Shown here one piece after another: positions 24,101 through 32,740 of a DNA stretch of 64,000 nucleotides. Under the pieces are notes generated by a model, which was given only the letters and a program-made list of their open reading frames with translations, was not told the origin of the DNA and did not search any database. The position numbers were made by a program, and so were the translations under genes. Position 1 is the first letter of the stretch. Every line of letters begins with the position of its first letter. The DNA lies in the NCBI GenBank assembly GCA_943736015.1, contig OX031065.1:43104427-43168426 (forward strand), in the 5' to 3' direction. Origin of the DNA: Tridacna crocea (taxonomy: Eukaryota; Mollusca; Bivalvia; Cardiida; Cardiidae).

Positions 24101-27100
24101 GCTGTGAAACATATACATCAGCTAGTTGCTGAATTTGATTAAATGTTATGTAATTTGTTTAAATGGTGATTTATATCGACAGATCTGGGTCCAATAAGGG
24201 CTTATGATAGCCTGAAGAAGGTGTGTAGGATGAGTGAACTCCAAGAGCTAGAGAATATTACAAGCACAACACTCAGAAAGTACATGGCAACTTTGGCCCA
24301 GGTGAATGAAATATTTTTGCAGTTTTGTACAGTAAAGTACCACTATTTAGACCGCTTACCAGACGTCATGATCTTTTTAGCAAAGCAGTCTTAATTCTTT
24401 ACTACACGAGAAAAATTCAGACTGGTTCAAATTGAAAGCATTTGCAGACGACAAATGCAAGGTGACTGAAATATTGAAATTTGTTCTGAGAATGGTAGAA
24501 AACACTATGGGAAAAGGAGAAAATGCTGGTTACATTTTCCCACAGTGTTCTCAAAAGGCTTCTTTCTCAGGGGCATCAAAAGTAGGGATTGTGTGGTAAT
24601 GCAAGGTTCCCACAGGCTTGAAAAGTGCTTGAAAATCAGGGGTAGTCTTGAAAAGTCCTTGGAAACAGAGTTTTGTCTTGAAAACTACTGGAAAATTAAT
24701 GTCTAGCCTTGAAAAGTACTTGAATTTCAGGCTTATTGCATGAAAATTAGTAAATACTACTAAAAATTGCTTTAGCAATGATAAAACAAGAAAATTGCAT
24801 AAAAAAATGGAGTCCAATACATGTACGTCGCTTCCGAGTAAGAAAATACGCAAGACAGTTTTATCAGGTACGAAAGTATTATGGTACGAAACGACTGTAT
24901 TTACACCAGTTCCCTGCTATTAGATGCTATCCCTACTTTATATGGTAATCGACCGGGATCTAGTTTATACAGTATTGTAAGCATTATCTCCCTTTGCATG
25001 ATTTATCTTTTCGTAAAGTTTTTGTCTGCAAGGTTTAGTGATTTACTTGCGTTTTAACTCCAGATTTCTAGAAATTAGAATAAGGAAATGTGTTTTCTGT
25101 TGGGATTAGCCCAGAAAATACCCTTAGGTCAAGGAAACAAACGATATTTATAAAGCCCTCTCTCGTAGAACTTTGCAGAAAAGAAATCAATATTGCTTGC
25201 ATGTGTGAAAACGCGCTCCGGTCTATTTCCAAAAGCGAGTTGCATTAAGAAAGTGGAAAGTCCATGACTGGAATGTTTTCAGACTATTTTGTGAAATGTT
25301 CAGTAGGGCTCCGTACCGGTACTCGATATATTTCGAAAACCGGTATTTTACGTTCGATAGATATATCGGATCGAACGTTTCTGTATCGAACAAAATATTG
25401 ATCATCAAAAGAAAATAAAAGTAAAGCATATAATTACCCAGTTTAGTTGTTTTTAGCGGCGAAATTCATTACAAGTTTACTTTAGGTAATCTCTAAAGTC
25501 GAGTAGTCGTAGAGGTAGGTGTGGCTACCTGGGAAACTTACAACCAATTGAAATGCGTCGTTCTTTATTACTCCCCCTGTACCCGTTACACAATGGATGA
25601 CAATTAGCTAATACCCCTATTCTCGTTCCCCCGTCATGTTGTTTGAAATCTGCAAATTATGCATCAATCAGCAGATTGCAGACAAATTTACGCTGATAAT
25701 TGGTCAATACAGTTGATTAAGAAAGGTAATGAACATCTCGTGATGTGATCGAGAGGTAGCGATGGAAATAATTGAAGCCGTGACCTTTCAACCTTCCTGA
25801 GATTTTATTTGGTCGATCTTTTAATATTGCCAAAAAATGTGGCTCGAAAATCAAATCTCTTTTTCCATTAGATTATCTGAAATCAGCGTTCCCACTCGCG
25901 TAAATTATTGTGTAAATCATTTTATAGACTTGAAATTTGCATAACAAATGTTAATCACACGCGAGACCTCACGTAAGAAAAAACATGGACAAAAAATGCC
26001 ATTATCTGTTTATCGTGAGTAAAATAACAGGTTTTGATGCTAGTTCTAATCCTTATTGAGAAATCTATGTCGAATCATGCGAACATACCTATCCAGAAAT
26101 TAACACGCATGAAAAATTGTTCGGTGAAAAAAAAAAAACACGGAAACCCATGACACAACAAAATGTCTCCTTGACATTGTCCGATCAGAGTCCTTTTAGA
26201 CTGTCTTTTCAGCTTTTTAATGAGTAGTAAATGTAGATCTAGATAGAATTCATATTAATTTAGGCCTACATAATTATGAAATTTCAATACAATGTAGAAG
26301 TGGTTAGCGGTATTTTGTTTTTCAGGTATGCTGAAAAAAGAACAAACACAATTTTCACTTTTTTTTTCTGTCTTTTCTTGAAAATTGAAATATCATATGA
26401 CATATCGAATATCGATCATTTTGTATCGATACAAATATCGTATCGATCAAACTGACCGATACGGAGCCCTAATGTTCAGTCACAAAAACGAGTCAGAGTG
26501 TAAAAAAGAAAATGAAAGTACAACTACGGCATCGCCGTCGGGGGCAGAACTGACCGTTCCTAATCTCATTGTGTTTAAGAAAATTAAAGAAAACCTGTCT
26601 ATGGCTTACAAAAGGTAGGTATTATATTAAAAAAAAGGTCCTTGAAAATGAGTTTTATGTACTGGAAAAGTCCTTGAAAAGTCCTTGAATTTAGTCAACA
26701 CTTGCCTGTATGAACCCTGTAATGGGTTTATATTGAGACATCATATTAACTTGGGGATAGGGGGTTCCTGGTTACAAGACAACATTGTCATTATCCTTAT
26801 TTTGTAAATTTGTACTTATGGTACATGAATTCATATGTACAAAGCAAACAAATTTATTACCCTAACCGATATTTTTCACCAAATAGAAATACTTAAGCCA
26901 GTTGATGAAACCACAAATAATCCGATCTTGTCAAAGCTGCTATAATCCCCTGTATATCAGTATAAATTAGTGATGGTGTTCATTTTTATGTCACCGCTTT
27001 GAAGAACGGGGGGGGGAGGGGGGGGGGGGGGGAGGAGAGATACTGTTTTAGCTCTGTTTTTCCGTCACACTTTTCTCAGCAACCATGCATCACAGCCACT

Positions 27101-28603
27101 TCAAAATTGGTATGGTGCTTTGGCTAGGGGTCCTACTCATCGATTACAGAATTAAGGTCAGCCAGTTATCTACTTCCTGTCTTATGACTTAGTTCATTTT
27201 CCGACATAACATGATTATTTCCGTCGCACTTTTCTCAGCAACCAGGCATCACAGCCACTTCAAACTTGGTATGATGCTTTGGCTAGGGGTCTTACATGTT
27301 GCTTACCGAAGTCAGGTCAGCCAGTTATGTACTTCCTCTCTTACGACTTGTTTTATTTTCCAACATAACATGGTAGCGCGGCAAATTTTCGTTGCACTTC
27401 GCAGGGGTATACTAAGTTAGTAGTTACTCGCAGATTTCTTGTTGGACCTGATCAAGTGGTCATATTACATATTAGTGAAACATGCTCAAAAAGTTTCAAT
27501 TGCAATGCTGCATTGCAATTAATGCCATATTTGACAGCTGTATGAATCACTCGGATCTTGCTCAGAAAACTATTTGCTTAAATTCTACAAAATCATTCAG
27601 TGTAGTCTGCCTAGGCTTATCAGATCGACATTTTCAAGTTTTGACTGATTTCTATTTAAATGCAAAAGTGCTGTACAAGAATCACTTGTTTGTTTGCACT
27701 AGTCTACAGAAGCTGCACTACATGTTAGAGATGTATTGGGTCAAGCTCCTCATATTTTAACCCATTTCCACATGACAATATTTTAGACTGGTCCAAATTG
27801 AAAGCATTTGCAGATGACAAAATAAAAGTGACTGAAGATTTGAAATTTGTTTTGTGAAGGGTAGAAAACATTGTGGGAAAAGGAGAAAATGCTGGTTATC
27901 AGCATTTTCTCCTTTTCCCACAATGTTTTCTAAATGCTTCTTTCTCAGGGGCGTCAAAAGTAGGGATTGTGTGGTAATGGGTTAAATTACAAATACATTT
28001 TTATATTTTTAGGTCATGAACCTTTCTTCAAATGAGATGGAACAAGTATGTCGACACTTAGGACATACAGCTAAAGTGCATTTAACACATTACAGGACTA
28101 TGAGTCCTTATATAGAGAGAGTAAAGCTTGGTAAAATACTCCTCATGCAAGACTTAAACATACAGTCAAGATTTGTCGGAAAAAAGCCAGAAGATATTGA
28201 TTTTTATGACATAATAAACCCAGAAAGAATCGAGAATGCAGAGGAAAATAATGAAGAGCAGCAAATGGATACACAACACACAGAAACCAATGAAGAGCAG
28301 CTGGAAATGGAAGTAGGAAACGGAGACATTTCAGAAATGTCAGATAGTGAATTGGAAATGAGAAAACCTCAAAAGAAGTTCAAAAAGGGTACAAAACAGA
28401 GATGGACTGCTGAAGAAGAGCGAGAACTAAGGACATACTTCAGTAAAAATTTTGAAAATAAAAAAACACCGAGAATGGCGGAGGTCTTGAAAGCAAAGAA
28501 ATCAAGTATGAAAGCAGGGGGAATTATTCACAAAAGGCACTGGCATGTTATTGTGAAGAAGGTGTCAGCTACAATCATAAAGGAAAAAAAGAACTTGGGT
28601 TAA
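17093..28603 (+). CDS. Zinc finger / tyrosine recombinase-like / SANT domain protein, five exons (whole gene model)
   Basis: Exons 17101(or 17093)-18167, 18922-19042, 20173-20302, 24183-24301 and 28013-28603 join without a stop. The junction phases agree (2, 0, 1, 0), giving 675 codons counted from 17101. Numbering from there, the domains in order are a C2HC finger (C68, C71, H83, C87), a long helical region rich in Lys and Glu, and a tyrosine recombinase-like domain (about 300-525). This has Arg348 in KRRSGE, Lys396/397 before GGIVPVLIP, Arg471 in TTLRKYMATL, His497 in LGHTAKVHLTHYR, and Tyr506 as candidate nucleophile. An acidic linker (about 545-600) and a SANT/Myb-like domain (W610, W656) follow. 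In known tyrosine recombinases these residues cut and rejoin DNA; the position three before Arg471, often His, is Thr here. The first codon is unsure: no ATG opens the frame before Met11, so a 5' exon may be missing. It may be a Crypton-derived or domesticated gene. Activity is not proven. Confidence 0.72.
18205..18420 (+). repeat. Dispersed repeat, family with TAGCTTGRCTGTTTTC start
   Basis: This intron segment begins TAGCTTGGCTGTATTCAAAG and has ATCATAGCCCTGTTGTGGTC and TTTGACATTTTGTATTATCTCTGCTTC. Related copies begin at about 36855, 50170, 52313, 55262 and 55990. It has no coding capacity. Confidence 0.5.
18530..18895 (+). repeat. Degenerate minisatellite, unit about 45-60 bp (TTGTGTGACTGTCCAATTGC)
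   Basis: Repeated words are TGTGTGACTGTCCAATTGCTTC and TGATCTCCCTTGTGTGAC, with progressive decay, about six units. The array ends 25 bp before the acceptor of exon B and supplies its pyrimidine-rich upstream context. Confidence 0.5.
18922..19042 (+). CDS. Exon B of the recombinase-like gene
   Basis: Acceptor CCCTTAAG at 18920-18921 and donor GGAAAG|GTAAAT. The 121 bases enter in phase 2 and leave in phase 0. The exon codes for IKNYGHKMKIDDLDEG, then GEITQLERHLMVTHDLIQ and TRGK. The final Lys together with the next exon's KGG makes the beta-hairpin that carries the catalytic Lys in tyrosine recombinases. Confidence 0.7.
20173..20302 (+). CDS. Exon C of the recombinase-like gene
   Basis: Acceptor ATCTTTACAG and donor CAAAAAG|GTGAGG. 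The 130 bases run from phase 0 to phase 1. The exon codes for KGGIVPVLIPQECRQVLDFI, then RKKLMIPGSNIYLFPQQK. The V-P-V-L-I-P and N-x-Y-L-F-P words are typical of the stretch between the beta-hairpin and Box II in Crypton-like and related tyrosine recombinases. Confidence 0.72.
20392..22430 (-). mobile_element. Hairpin-ended element with about 13 tandem 145-bp monomers (HINE-like)
   Basis: It starts GAGAGGGCCATGATGGCCCTG and ends with CACCATGAGCACTTCGTGCTCAGGTG, a stem-loop. Seven central monomers, from 21194 to 22279, repeat at exactly 145 bp with high identity; those on the left (20460-21190) are worn. Each holds AAGGTTTTTCTAAGATTTGACC, GTGACCTAGTTTTTGACCCC and CATCCTGACCAACTTTCATGAGTATCCGAC. 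A GACGACG-type microsatellite (22337-22370) precedes the hairpin end. It lies in the intron between exons C and D. Because 145 is not a multiple of 3, minus-strand frames of 71 codons recur in each monomer; they are not genes. Confidence 0.7.
22436..22599. mobile_element. 5'-truncated TTAA palindromic MITE
   Basis: It abuts the hairpin end of the preceding element. It retains GAAATTTGTTTTAGGAAGG, the full central palindrome (GAAAACATTGTGGGAAAAGG, GAGAAAATGCTGGTTACCAG) and the right end GGATTGTGTGGTAGAGGG-TTAA. The left end is missing. Confidence 0.65.
23056..23274. mobile_element. TTAA palindromic MITE copy (reverse orientation)
   Basis: The left edge is CTAA (TTAA mutated) followed by CCCATTACCACACAATCTC; the right end is TTTTGTCGTTTGGTAAAGAG-TTAA. 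The central palindrome has a shortened loop (GGAGAAACCCAACATTTTCTCC split around the axis). Confidence 0.72.
23285..23683 (+). pseudogene. Zinc-finger fragment resembling ZNF862/C17orf113-type hAT-derived proteins
   Basis: The frame reads NLCRDCDWIKTDVNSDIVYC, then HICRKFPHFADMVSTIFIG, then LRKDNLKAHQLSSKHVSC, and ends KLLNTAYAVIKHNWQY ... LNLINQVVNVF before TAA at 23681-23683. The C-x2-C ... H-x(3-5)-H spacing, with F-x-G-T ahead of L-x-x-H-x-x-S-K-H, matches the TTF-like finger at the N terminus of ZNF862/KIAA-type proteins derived from hAT transposases. An acceptor-like TTTCAG precedes the coding sequence at 23287-23292. It stops before any catalytic domain. It lies in the third intron of the recombinase gene, right after a MITE. 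It may be a separate truncated gene, an exon, or a relic. Confidence 0.45.
24183..24301 (+). CDS. Exon D of the recombinase-like gene (Box II arginine)
   Basis: Acceptor TTTATATCGACAG and donor GCCCAG|GTGAAT. The 119 bases go from phase 1 to phase 0. The exon codes for LGPIRAYDSLKKVCRMSEL, then ENITSTTLRKYMATLAQ. The T-x-L-R-K-x-x-A-T word corresponds to the H-x-L-R-H-x-x-A-T Box II motif of tyrosine recombinases, with the catalytic Arg kept. Confidence 0.75.
24602..26719. mobile_element. CARGGTT-class DNA transposon, TAATG target duplication, carrying a nested hAT
   Basis: The termini are CAAGGTTCCCACAGGC and, reverse-complemented from the right, CAGGGTTCATACAGGC, 16 bp with three differences. 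TAATG stands at 24597-24601 and 26720-26724. Subterminal CTTGAAAAGTCCTTGAAA words repeat on both sides (24620-24730 and 26635-26695). Without the nested hAT (25304-26471) it measures about 950 bp. No transposase frame is seen. Confidence 0.68.
25304..26471. mobile_element. Non-autonomous hAT element, 8-bp target duplication
   Basis: The termini are TAGGGCTCCGTACCGGTAC and, from the right, TAGGGCTCCGTATCGGTCAG. ATGTTCAG flanks it exactly on both sides (25296-25303 and 26472-26479). Subterminal TATCGAT/CGATAT words cluster near both ends. An 8-bp duplication and TAGGG termini are hAT hallmarks. Length is 1168 bp and no transposase is encoded. Confidence 0.75.
26985..27415 (+). repeat. Hairpin-type repeat with two tandem ~160-bp units and G-rich tract
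   Basis: GTCACCGCTTTGAAGAACGGG leads into G9-A-G15 (27008-27032). Two direct copies follow (27061-27215 and 27216-27372) with CTTTTCTCAGCAACCATGCATC, CACTTCAAAMTTGGTATG and CAGCCAGTTATSTACTTCC. It ends GCGGCAAATTTTCGTTGCAC near 27390. It shares the short-tandem-unit layout of the other elements here. Confidence 0.5.
27757..27985. mobile_element. TTAA palindromic MITE just upstream of the last recombinase exon
   Basis: A near-consensus copy bounded by TTAA (27757-27760 and 27982-27985). The left end is CCCATTTCCACATGACAATA and the right end is GGATTGTGTGGTAATGGG. The stem GAAAACATTGTGGGAAAAGG pairs with CCTTTTCCCACAATGTTTTC. Its right edge is only 27 bp before exon E (28013), so it lies in or next to the branch-point region. 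Confidence 0.8.
28013..28603 (+). CDS. Exon E: catalytic His/Tyr box, acidic linker and SANT/Myb-like domain
   Basis: The acceptor ATATTTTTAG enters in phase 0; TAA is at 28601-28603. The exon codes for VMNLSSNEMEQVCRHLGH and TAKVHLTHYR, the G-H-x(n)-Y box with candidate nucleophile Tyr, then KKPEDIDFYDI, a linker of about 55 residues rich in Glu, Asp and Gln, a basic KPQKKFKKGTKQR stretch, and the SANT-like RWTAEEERELRTYF ... KRHWHVIVKKV. Its terminal domain matches the exons at 5171-5376 and 48977-49399. Confidence 0.78.
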   Translation, partial: VMNLSSNEMEQVCRHLGHTAKVHLTHYRTMSPYIERVKLGKILLMQDLNIQSRFVGKKPEDIDFYDIINPERIENAEENNEEQQMDTQHTETNEEQLEMEVGNGDISEMSDSELEMRKPQKKFKKGTKQRWTAEEERELRTYFSKNFENKKTPRMAEVLKAKKSSMKAGGIIHKRHWHVIVKKVSATIIKEKKNLG

Positions 28604-28657
28604 AAAAGTAGAGTTAGAACTATTCAATGCAAACACCATGACATACTGTTTGATATA

Positions 28658-29416
28658 CAGTCGACTCTCATTATGTTGAAATCGATTTTCTCAAAACTCC
28701 TGCTATGTCAAAAGTCAAAGCAATGTCCGAACTTTGAGCCTCTTTATTTCATGCTGATTTAAGTTTTTATCTCGAACCCATTGCATCCCAAAACCTGTTA
28801 TGTCGAAGTAATTTGGAGAGCAGTTTCGTATATCGGATCATATTTTCATCCATATCTGCTATTGTTTGTAGATAATAGGGTGCCAAATTCACACGATACT
28901 TCATTATCTTAATTGATTCATTTGATATCGGATTATAAAAGGTGCCAGTAAGTTTGTAACAAATCAAAAAAGCAGTTCATGAAGGACTTACACATTGTGA
29001 AAAAAACACTGAATGGTGAAGTTTGTTAGTTTGTCTATTTAGGTAATTGCTCATTGTTCATCTATTGAGTCGGTCTGCACGAATGCGGCCTATTCGTTTT
29101 TGAAATGCTCAAAATGTCTAATTGTGCTTTTGCTGTGCCCCCAGCAAACCAAAAAGGGGCCTTTAAACTTCAGGGGGATACAAGGTTGTGTCATTTATTA
29201 TAGATATATGATGCGTAAGCTTGATATGAAATCATACAGTTACAAAAAAAACATTTTAGAGGTTGTTCCACACATCCATGATGATAATTCATCCCCGTTC
29301 TTGTTTGATTATTACTTCTGGTTTTCAAAGTCGGTACTTGATTTCTTATATCGAAATCCTATTATTTCAAAATATTTTTGTTGTCCCCAAAGATTCGAGA
29401 TAATGAGAGTCGACTG
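28658..29416. mobile_element. Non-autonomous pogo/Tc1-mariner-like element, TA target
   Basis: The termini are CAGTCGACTCTCATTATGTT and, from the right, CAGTCGACTCTCATTATCTC, both flanked by TA. CAGT ends, TA duplication and the GTCGA-x-x-TC pattern resemble pogo/Tigger elements. No transposase frame is present; the 128-codon frame inside is not conserved. It starts 54 bp after the recombinase stop codon, so it may provide part of the 3' untranslated region or the poly(A) signal. Confidence 0.68.
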
Positions 29417-29484
29417 TACAAACAGTCCATGTCACGCAACTGAAAACAAAATGAATGCAGCCCAAAAGTCTGGTATTTATTTTT

Positions 29485-29615
29485 AGAAGGGTAGATCTAG
29501 AAAACACTGTGGGAAAAGGAGAAAATGCTAGTTACCAGCATTTTCTGCTTTTCCCACATTGTTTTCTAAAGTTTTCTTTGTCATGGTCTTTAAAAAGTCA
29601 GGATTTTGTGGTAAA
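29485..29615. mobile_element. Truncated TTAA palindromic MITE
   Basis: It retains GAAAACACTGTGGGAAAAGG, GAGAAAATGCTAGTTACCAG and CAGGATTTTGTGGTAAAG. The left half is missing. A second smaller fragment (TTGAAAACACCGCTGGAAAAGG) lies at about 29722. Confidence 0.55.
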
Positions 29616-30813
29616 GATTTCAACAGCCAAAAGGAGGGAGGGTAGCAACCGATTTTGACCGTTTAAATTGTTTAATTTCAAACGTAAGAGTCCCTAGGGT
29701 TTTTTACATGTCTGCAGTTCAAGGCTTTTGAAAACACCGCTGGAAAAGGAGAAATTGCTACATTCAGTAAAAAGTAATTTCTGTATGTCACATTTCTGAA
29801 ATTTTGCCTGTAGAAAACAACCGGAAATGTTGATTTGGGCTTCATGTTGGTAAAAAAAAAACTAGGGTTCAAGTTTTTTTGGAAAATTTCATGTTCAGCA
29901 TTTATCACCTGATTTTTCATGCTCCCTGAAAATATTTTTGGGGAGCAGAGAGTTACCACGCTGTGCTTACGCAGGGTTTTCCCTCGGCCACAAAAATAGG
30001 GGGTCATTGTGACCCTCTAGTCATTGTGACCCCCTAGTCAAAAATAATGGGGGTCATTTTGGAATTTGTGGGGGTCACAACAAAATGTAATTCGCTAAAT
30101 CGCTTAAACAAATGCTACTATTTGTGAAGTATGTGTTTTTTTTTAAGTGTAGCCTCTCGCTGTAGTTAAGGGTTATTTTGTTTTCATCACAGGAATCGAC
30201 CATTTCGTTGGCAAAGAAAGCTTGTTGTCGTCCAGAGTGGAAAGTCTCTGTTATTTTTCTTGACAAAGATAATCCGTTTCGGCCGAAAACTATTTTCACC
30301 AATTAGATAAATGACCGATTCTTGTGTTTATGCCGCTGTTTTCAATGAAAAAGAAAGTGTATCTCTAGCTAATTTACAGTAAACCCTCGAGACCTTGAAA
30401 TGTTGTTCTGGGTGCTCTTACCTGCCGTAGTATCGTCCAATCTTTGTTTAACCCTTTATATACGAGTACCGCCATAGCGCGTCGTAAAATACTACCCTCG
30501 AAATCCCAGAGACGCGTTTACACGTGTAATTTTACCTGCATTGTAATCCTAGAGACGAGTTTCCTCGGTGCTGTTTACTATGCTGGAAATCCCACTGACG
30601 CATTTTCGTATGGAAAACACCCGATGTTAAAAATTAGCCGATTGGCTTAAACCAACCCACAATGCAACAAATCCTAATATTTGCTCCAATCAAATAATGT
30701 TTCACGATTCAGAAACATGTAATACTTCTATTTTTATCTTTCAAACAAAGGAATGCGAGGGGATTTTCCGACCGTTATACTCTTGTTATCATTCAAACGT
30801 GAAATCGAAAACA

Positions 30814-32501
30814 ATGGCGTGTTACCTCAGCGATAGTGACAGTGAATTCGAGGGATTTTCCCAGGAAGATCTTTCTGTGAACGAAAGAGTTGATTTTTTG
30901 AGCGAGGATGGCTCAGATATTAGTATTAGTCCAGTCTCCATGCCTGACATTAGCGAGGACGAGTCAGACGACGAGCCCGTCGCATCGGTGTGGAGTTCAA
31001 ATCTCCGATCTTTGAGGTCAAGGAATTTTCGTCGAATGTAGGTGCTACTTTTGACTTGGGTCCGGGAAAGAATGAGAGAGATTTTTTTCAGAAATTCTTT
31101 CCCAATCATCTCGTGCAAGGAATTGTTTTAGAAACTAACAATTACGCGACGAGAATGATCGCAGATAAGGCCGACCCAAAATGGTATCCAACGACGCTGG
31201 CAGAGATGTATGCGTTCCTGGGGATTTTTGTAATTTTTAGTATCATGCAGATACCAAAATTCTCCATTGCATGGAACACTGCATCATACTTTGGTTTGCC
31301 AGGGGTTCCAGATATTATGACCAGAGAGAGATTTGAAAAGCTGTGCAAATACTTCCATGTAAATAACAGCCAAACAAATCCTCCAAGAGGGACAGCCGGT
31401 CATGACAAGTTACATCATATCAGACCAGTATATGATGTTGTCAATTCTCTCTGTTTAGAGAATTATGACCCTCCTCAGGCTCAATCAATTGATGAGGGAA
31501 TGATAGCCTACAAAGGCAGGCTGTCATTCAAACAGTATTTACCGGCCAAGCCAACAAAATTTGGCATTAAGGTTTGGGAACGAGCACACCCGAAGACAGG
31601 TTATGTGCATGAGTTCCAAGTCTATGTCGGTAAACCTGACTCACTCAGAGGGCAGCGAGTAACAGAAGAAGGCTTAGGGACCAGAGTAGTCAAAGACTTG
31701 ACAAGAAATATCCGTGGAAAATACCACCACATATACATGGATAATTTCTTTTCAAGTCCTAAGCTTTTTGAAGATCTTCTCCTGGATGACATCTACTGCT
31801 GTGGAACAGTCAGATATAACCGAAAAGGCCTTCCAGAGTCACTTAAAAAACCGCGAGAAGTGACAAAACAAGGAGACATGAAAAGCCTCCAAAAAGACAC
31901 TATGATTTGTGTCGCATGGAAGGACAAAAAGCTGGTGCATTTGCTTTTTAATAACATGGACCCAAATCAGCTGTCACATGTTACACGCCGACAAAAAGAT
32001 GGTCAGACCAAGGATGTACGTTGTCCAAAAGTGGCTGATGTCTATTCCAAACATAAAGGAGGCGTGGACATAGCTGACCAAAACAGAATGCAGTATACAA
32101 CTGCTAGGAAGGCAAAAAAGTGGTGGAAATATCTGTTTTGGTTTTTGTTTGACACTGCTTTGTGCAATGCTCTTGTCTGCATGAAAGAGTCCCCTAATCA
32201 TCAGCTTAAAACTAAGTCGGGGAAATCCAAGAAGAGAACACACATAGATTTTAGAATGAATCCTGCAAGACAGCTTGTTGCTGGTTTCATTGGATCAAGA
32301 AAGAGGCGTGCTCCTTCAAATTTGGATTCAGAGGGAACTCGGCACTGGCCAACTAAATTTCCTAAGAGAGGCCGGTGTGTTAACTGCAGTAAAGAGGGTC
32401 GACGTCATGAAGTACTCCTTGGCTGTAAGCAGTGTCAAAAACATTTGTGTGTTGATCATGACTGTTTTGAAAAATATCACACACAGCTTTTGAAAAGCTA
32501 A
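30814..32501 (+). CDS. piggyBac transposase with one frameshift near codon 60
   Basis: The start ACAATGG at 30814 has a good eukaryotic context and opens an acidic N terminus (ACYLSDSDSEFEGFSQEDL ... EDESDDEPVASVWSS). The frame then shifts by one base around 30988-31005 into the main frame, which reads without stops to TAA at 32499-32501 (SPIFEVKEFSSNVGATFDL onward). The catalytic Asp are visible in QSIDEGMIAYKG, HIYMDNFFSSPKL and GGVDIADQNRMQ. A cysteine/histidine-rich C-terminal domain (RCVNCSKEGRRHE ... CKQCQKHLCVDHDCF) matches the piggyBac DNA-binding CRD. Length, about 562 codons, is usual for the family, which excises and inserts at TTAA. The shift could be a real inactivating change or a sequencing error; no other break is seen. 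Confidence 0.82.
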
Positions 32502-32502
32502 A

Positions 32503-32740
32503 AATGGGTCCTCTGTTACTCAGCAGTTAAGTGTCCAGAGACCAGGGGTTCGAGCCTGAAAACTCTGAGTAGATAGGGATTGCCCAACCACTCGATTATT
32601 GCCTACATGCATATCAGGATCGATCTTTGGTAAGACACTTAAATGTCCTTCCAGTGTACTGGTGAAACCCAGGAAATGCATAGATATGTGAACTGTAACA
32701 GTGATAGGGGCAATATAAAAAGTTTAAAAAAGCGCAAAAA
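32503..32740 (+). mobile_element. tRNA-derived SINE-like element inside the piggyBac
   Basis: It starts near GGGTCCTCTGTTACTCAGCAG and contains a box B-like GGGGTTCGAGCC. It has the body AGACACTTAAATGTCCTTCC and GTGAAACCCAGGAAATGC, and a 3' part (GTGAACTGTAACAGTGATAG) related to the 14519 SINE, followed by an A-rich tail. It begins within a few bases of the transposase stop codon. Confidence 0.5.

Larger units (their letters stand above)
24389..26735. mobile_element. TTAA palindromic MITE split by a nested transposon
   Basis: The left half is 24389-24601 (TTAATTCTTTACTACACGAG ... GGATTGTGTGGTAATG) and the remaining right end, GGGTTTA, is at 26725-26731. The break is filled by the CARGGTT element at 24602-26719, and the MITE bases TAATG are duplicated at both sides. 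The central palindrome of this MITE is shortened (GCTGGTTACATTTTCCCAC). Confidence 0.7.

Noticed and set aside
29100-29486. 128-codon frame
   Set aside because: It spans the right end of the pogo-like element and the next MITE; no pogo transposase motif (no DDE residues in context).
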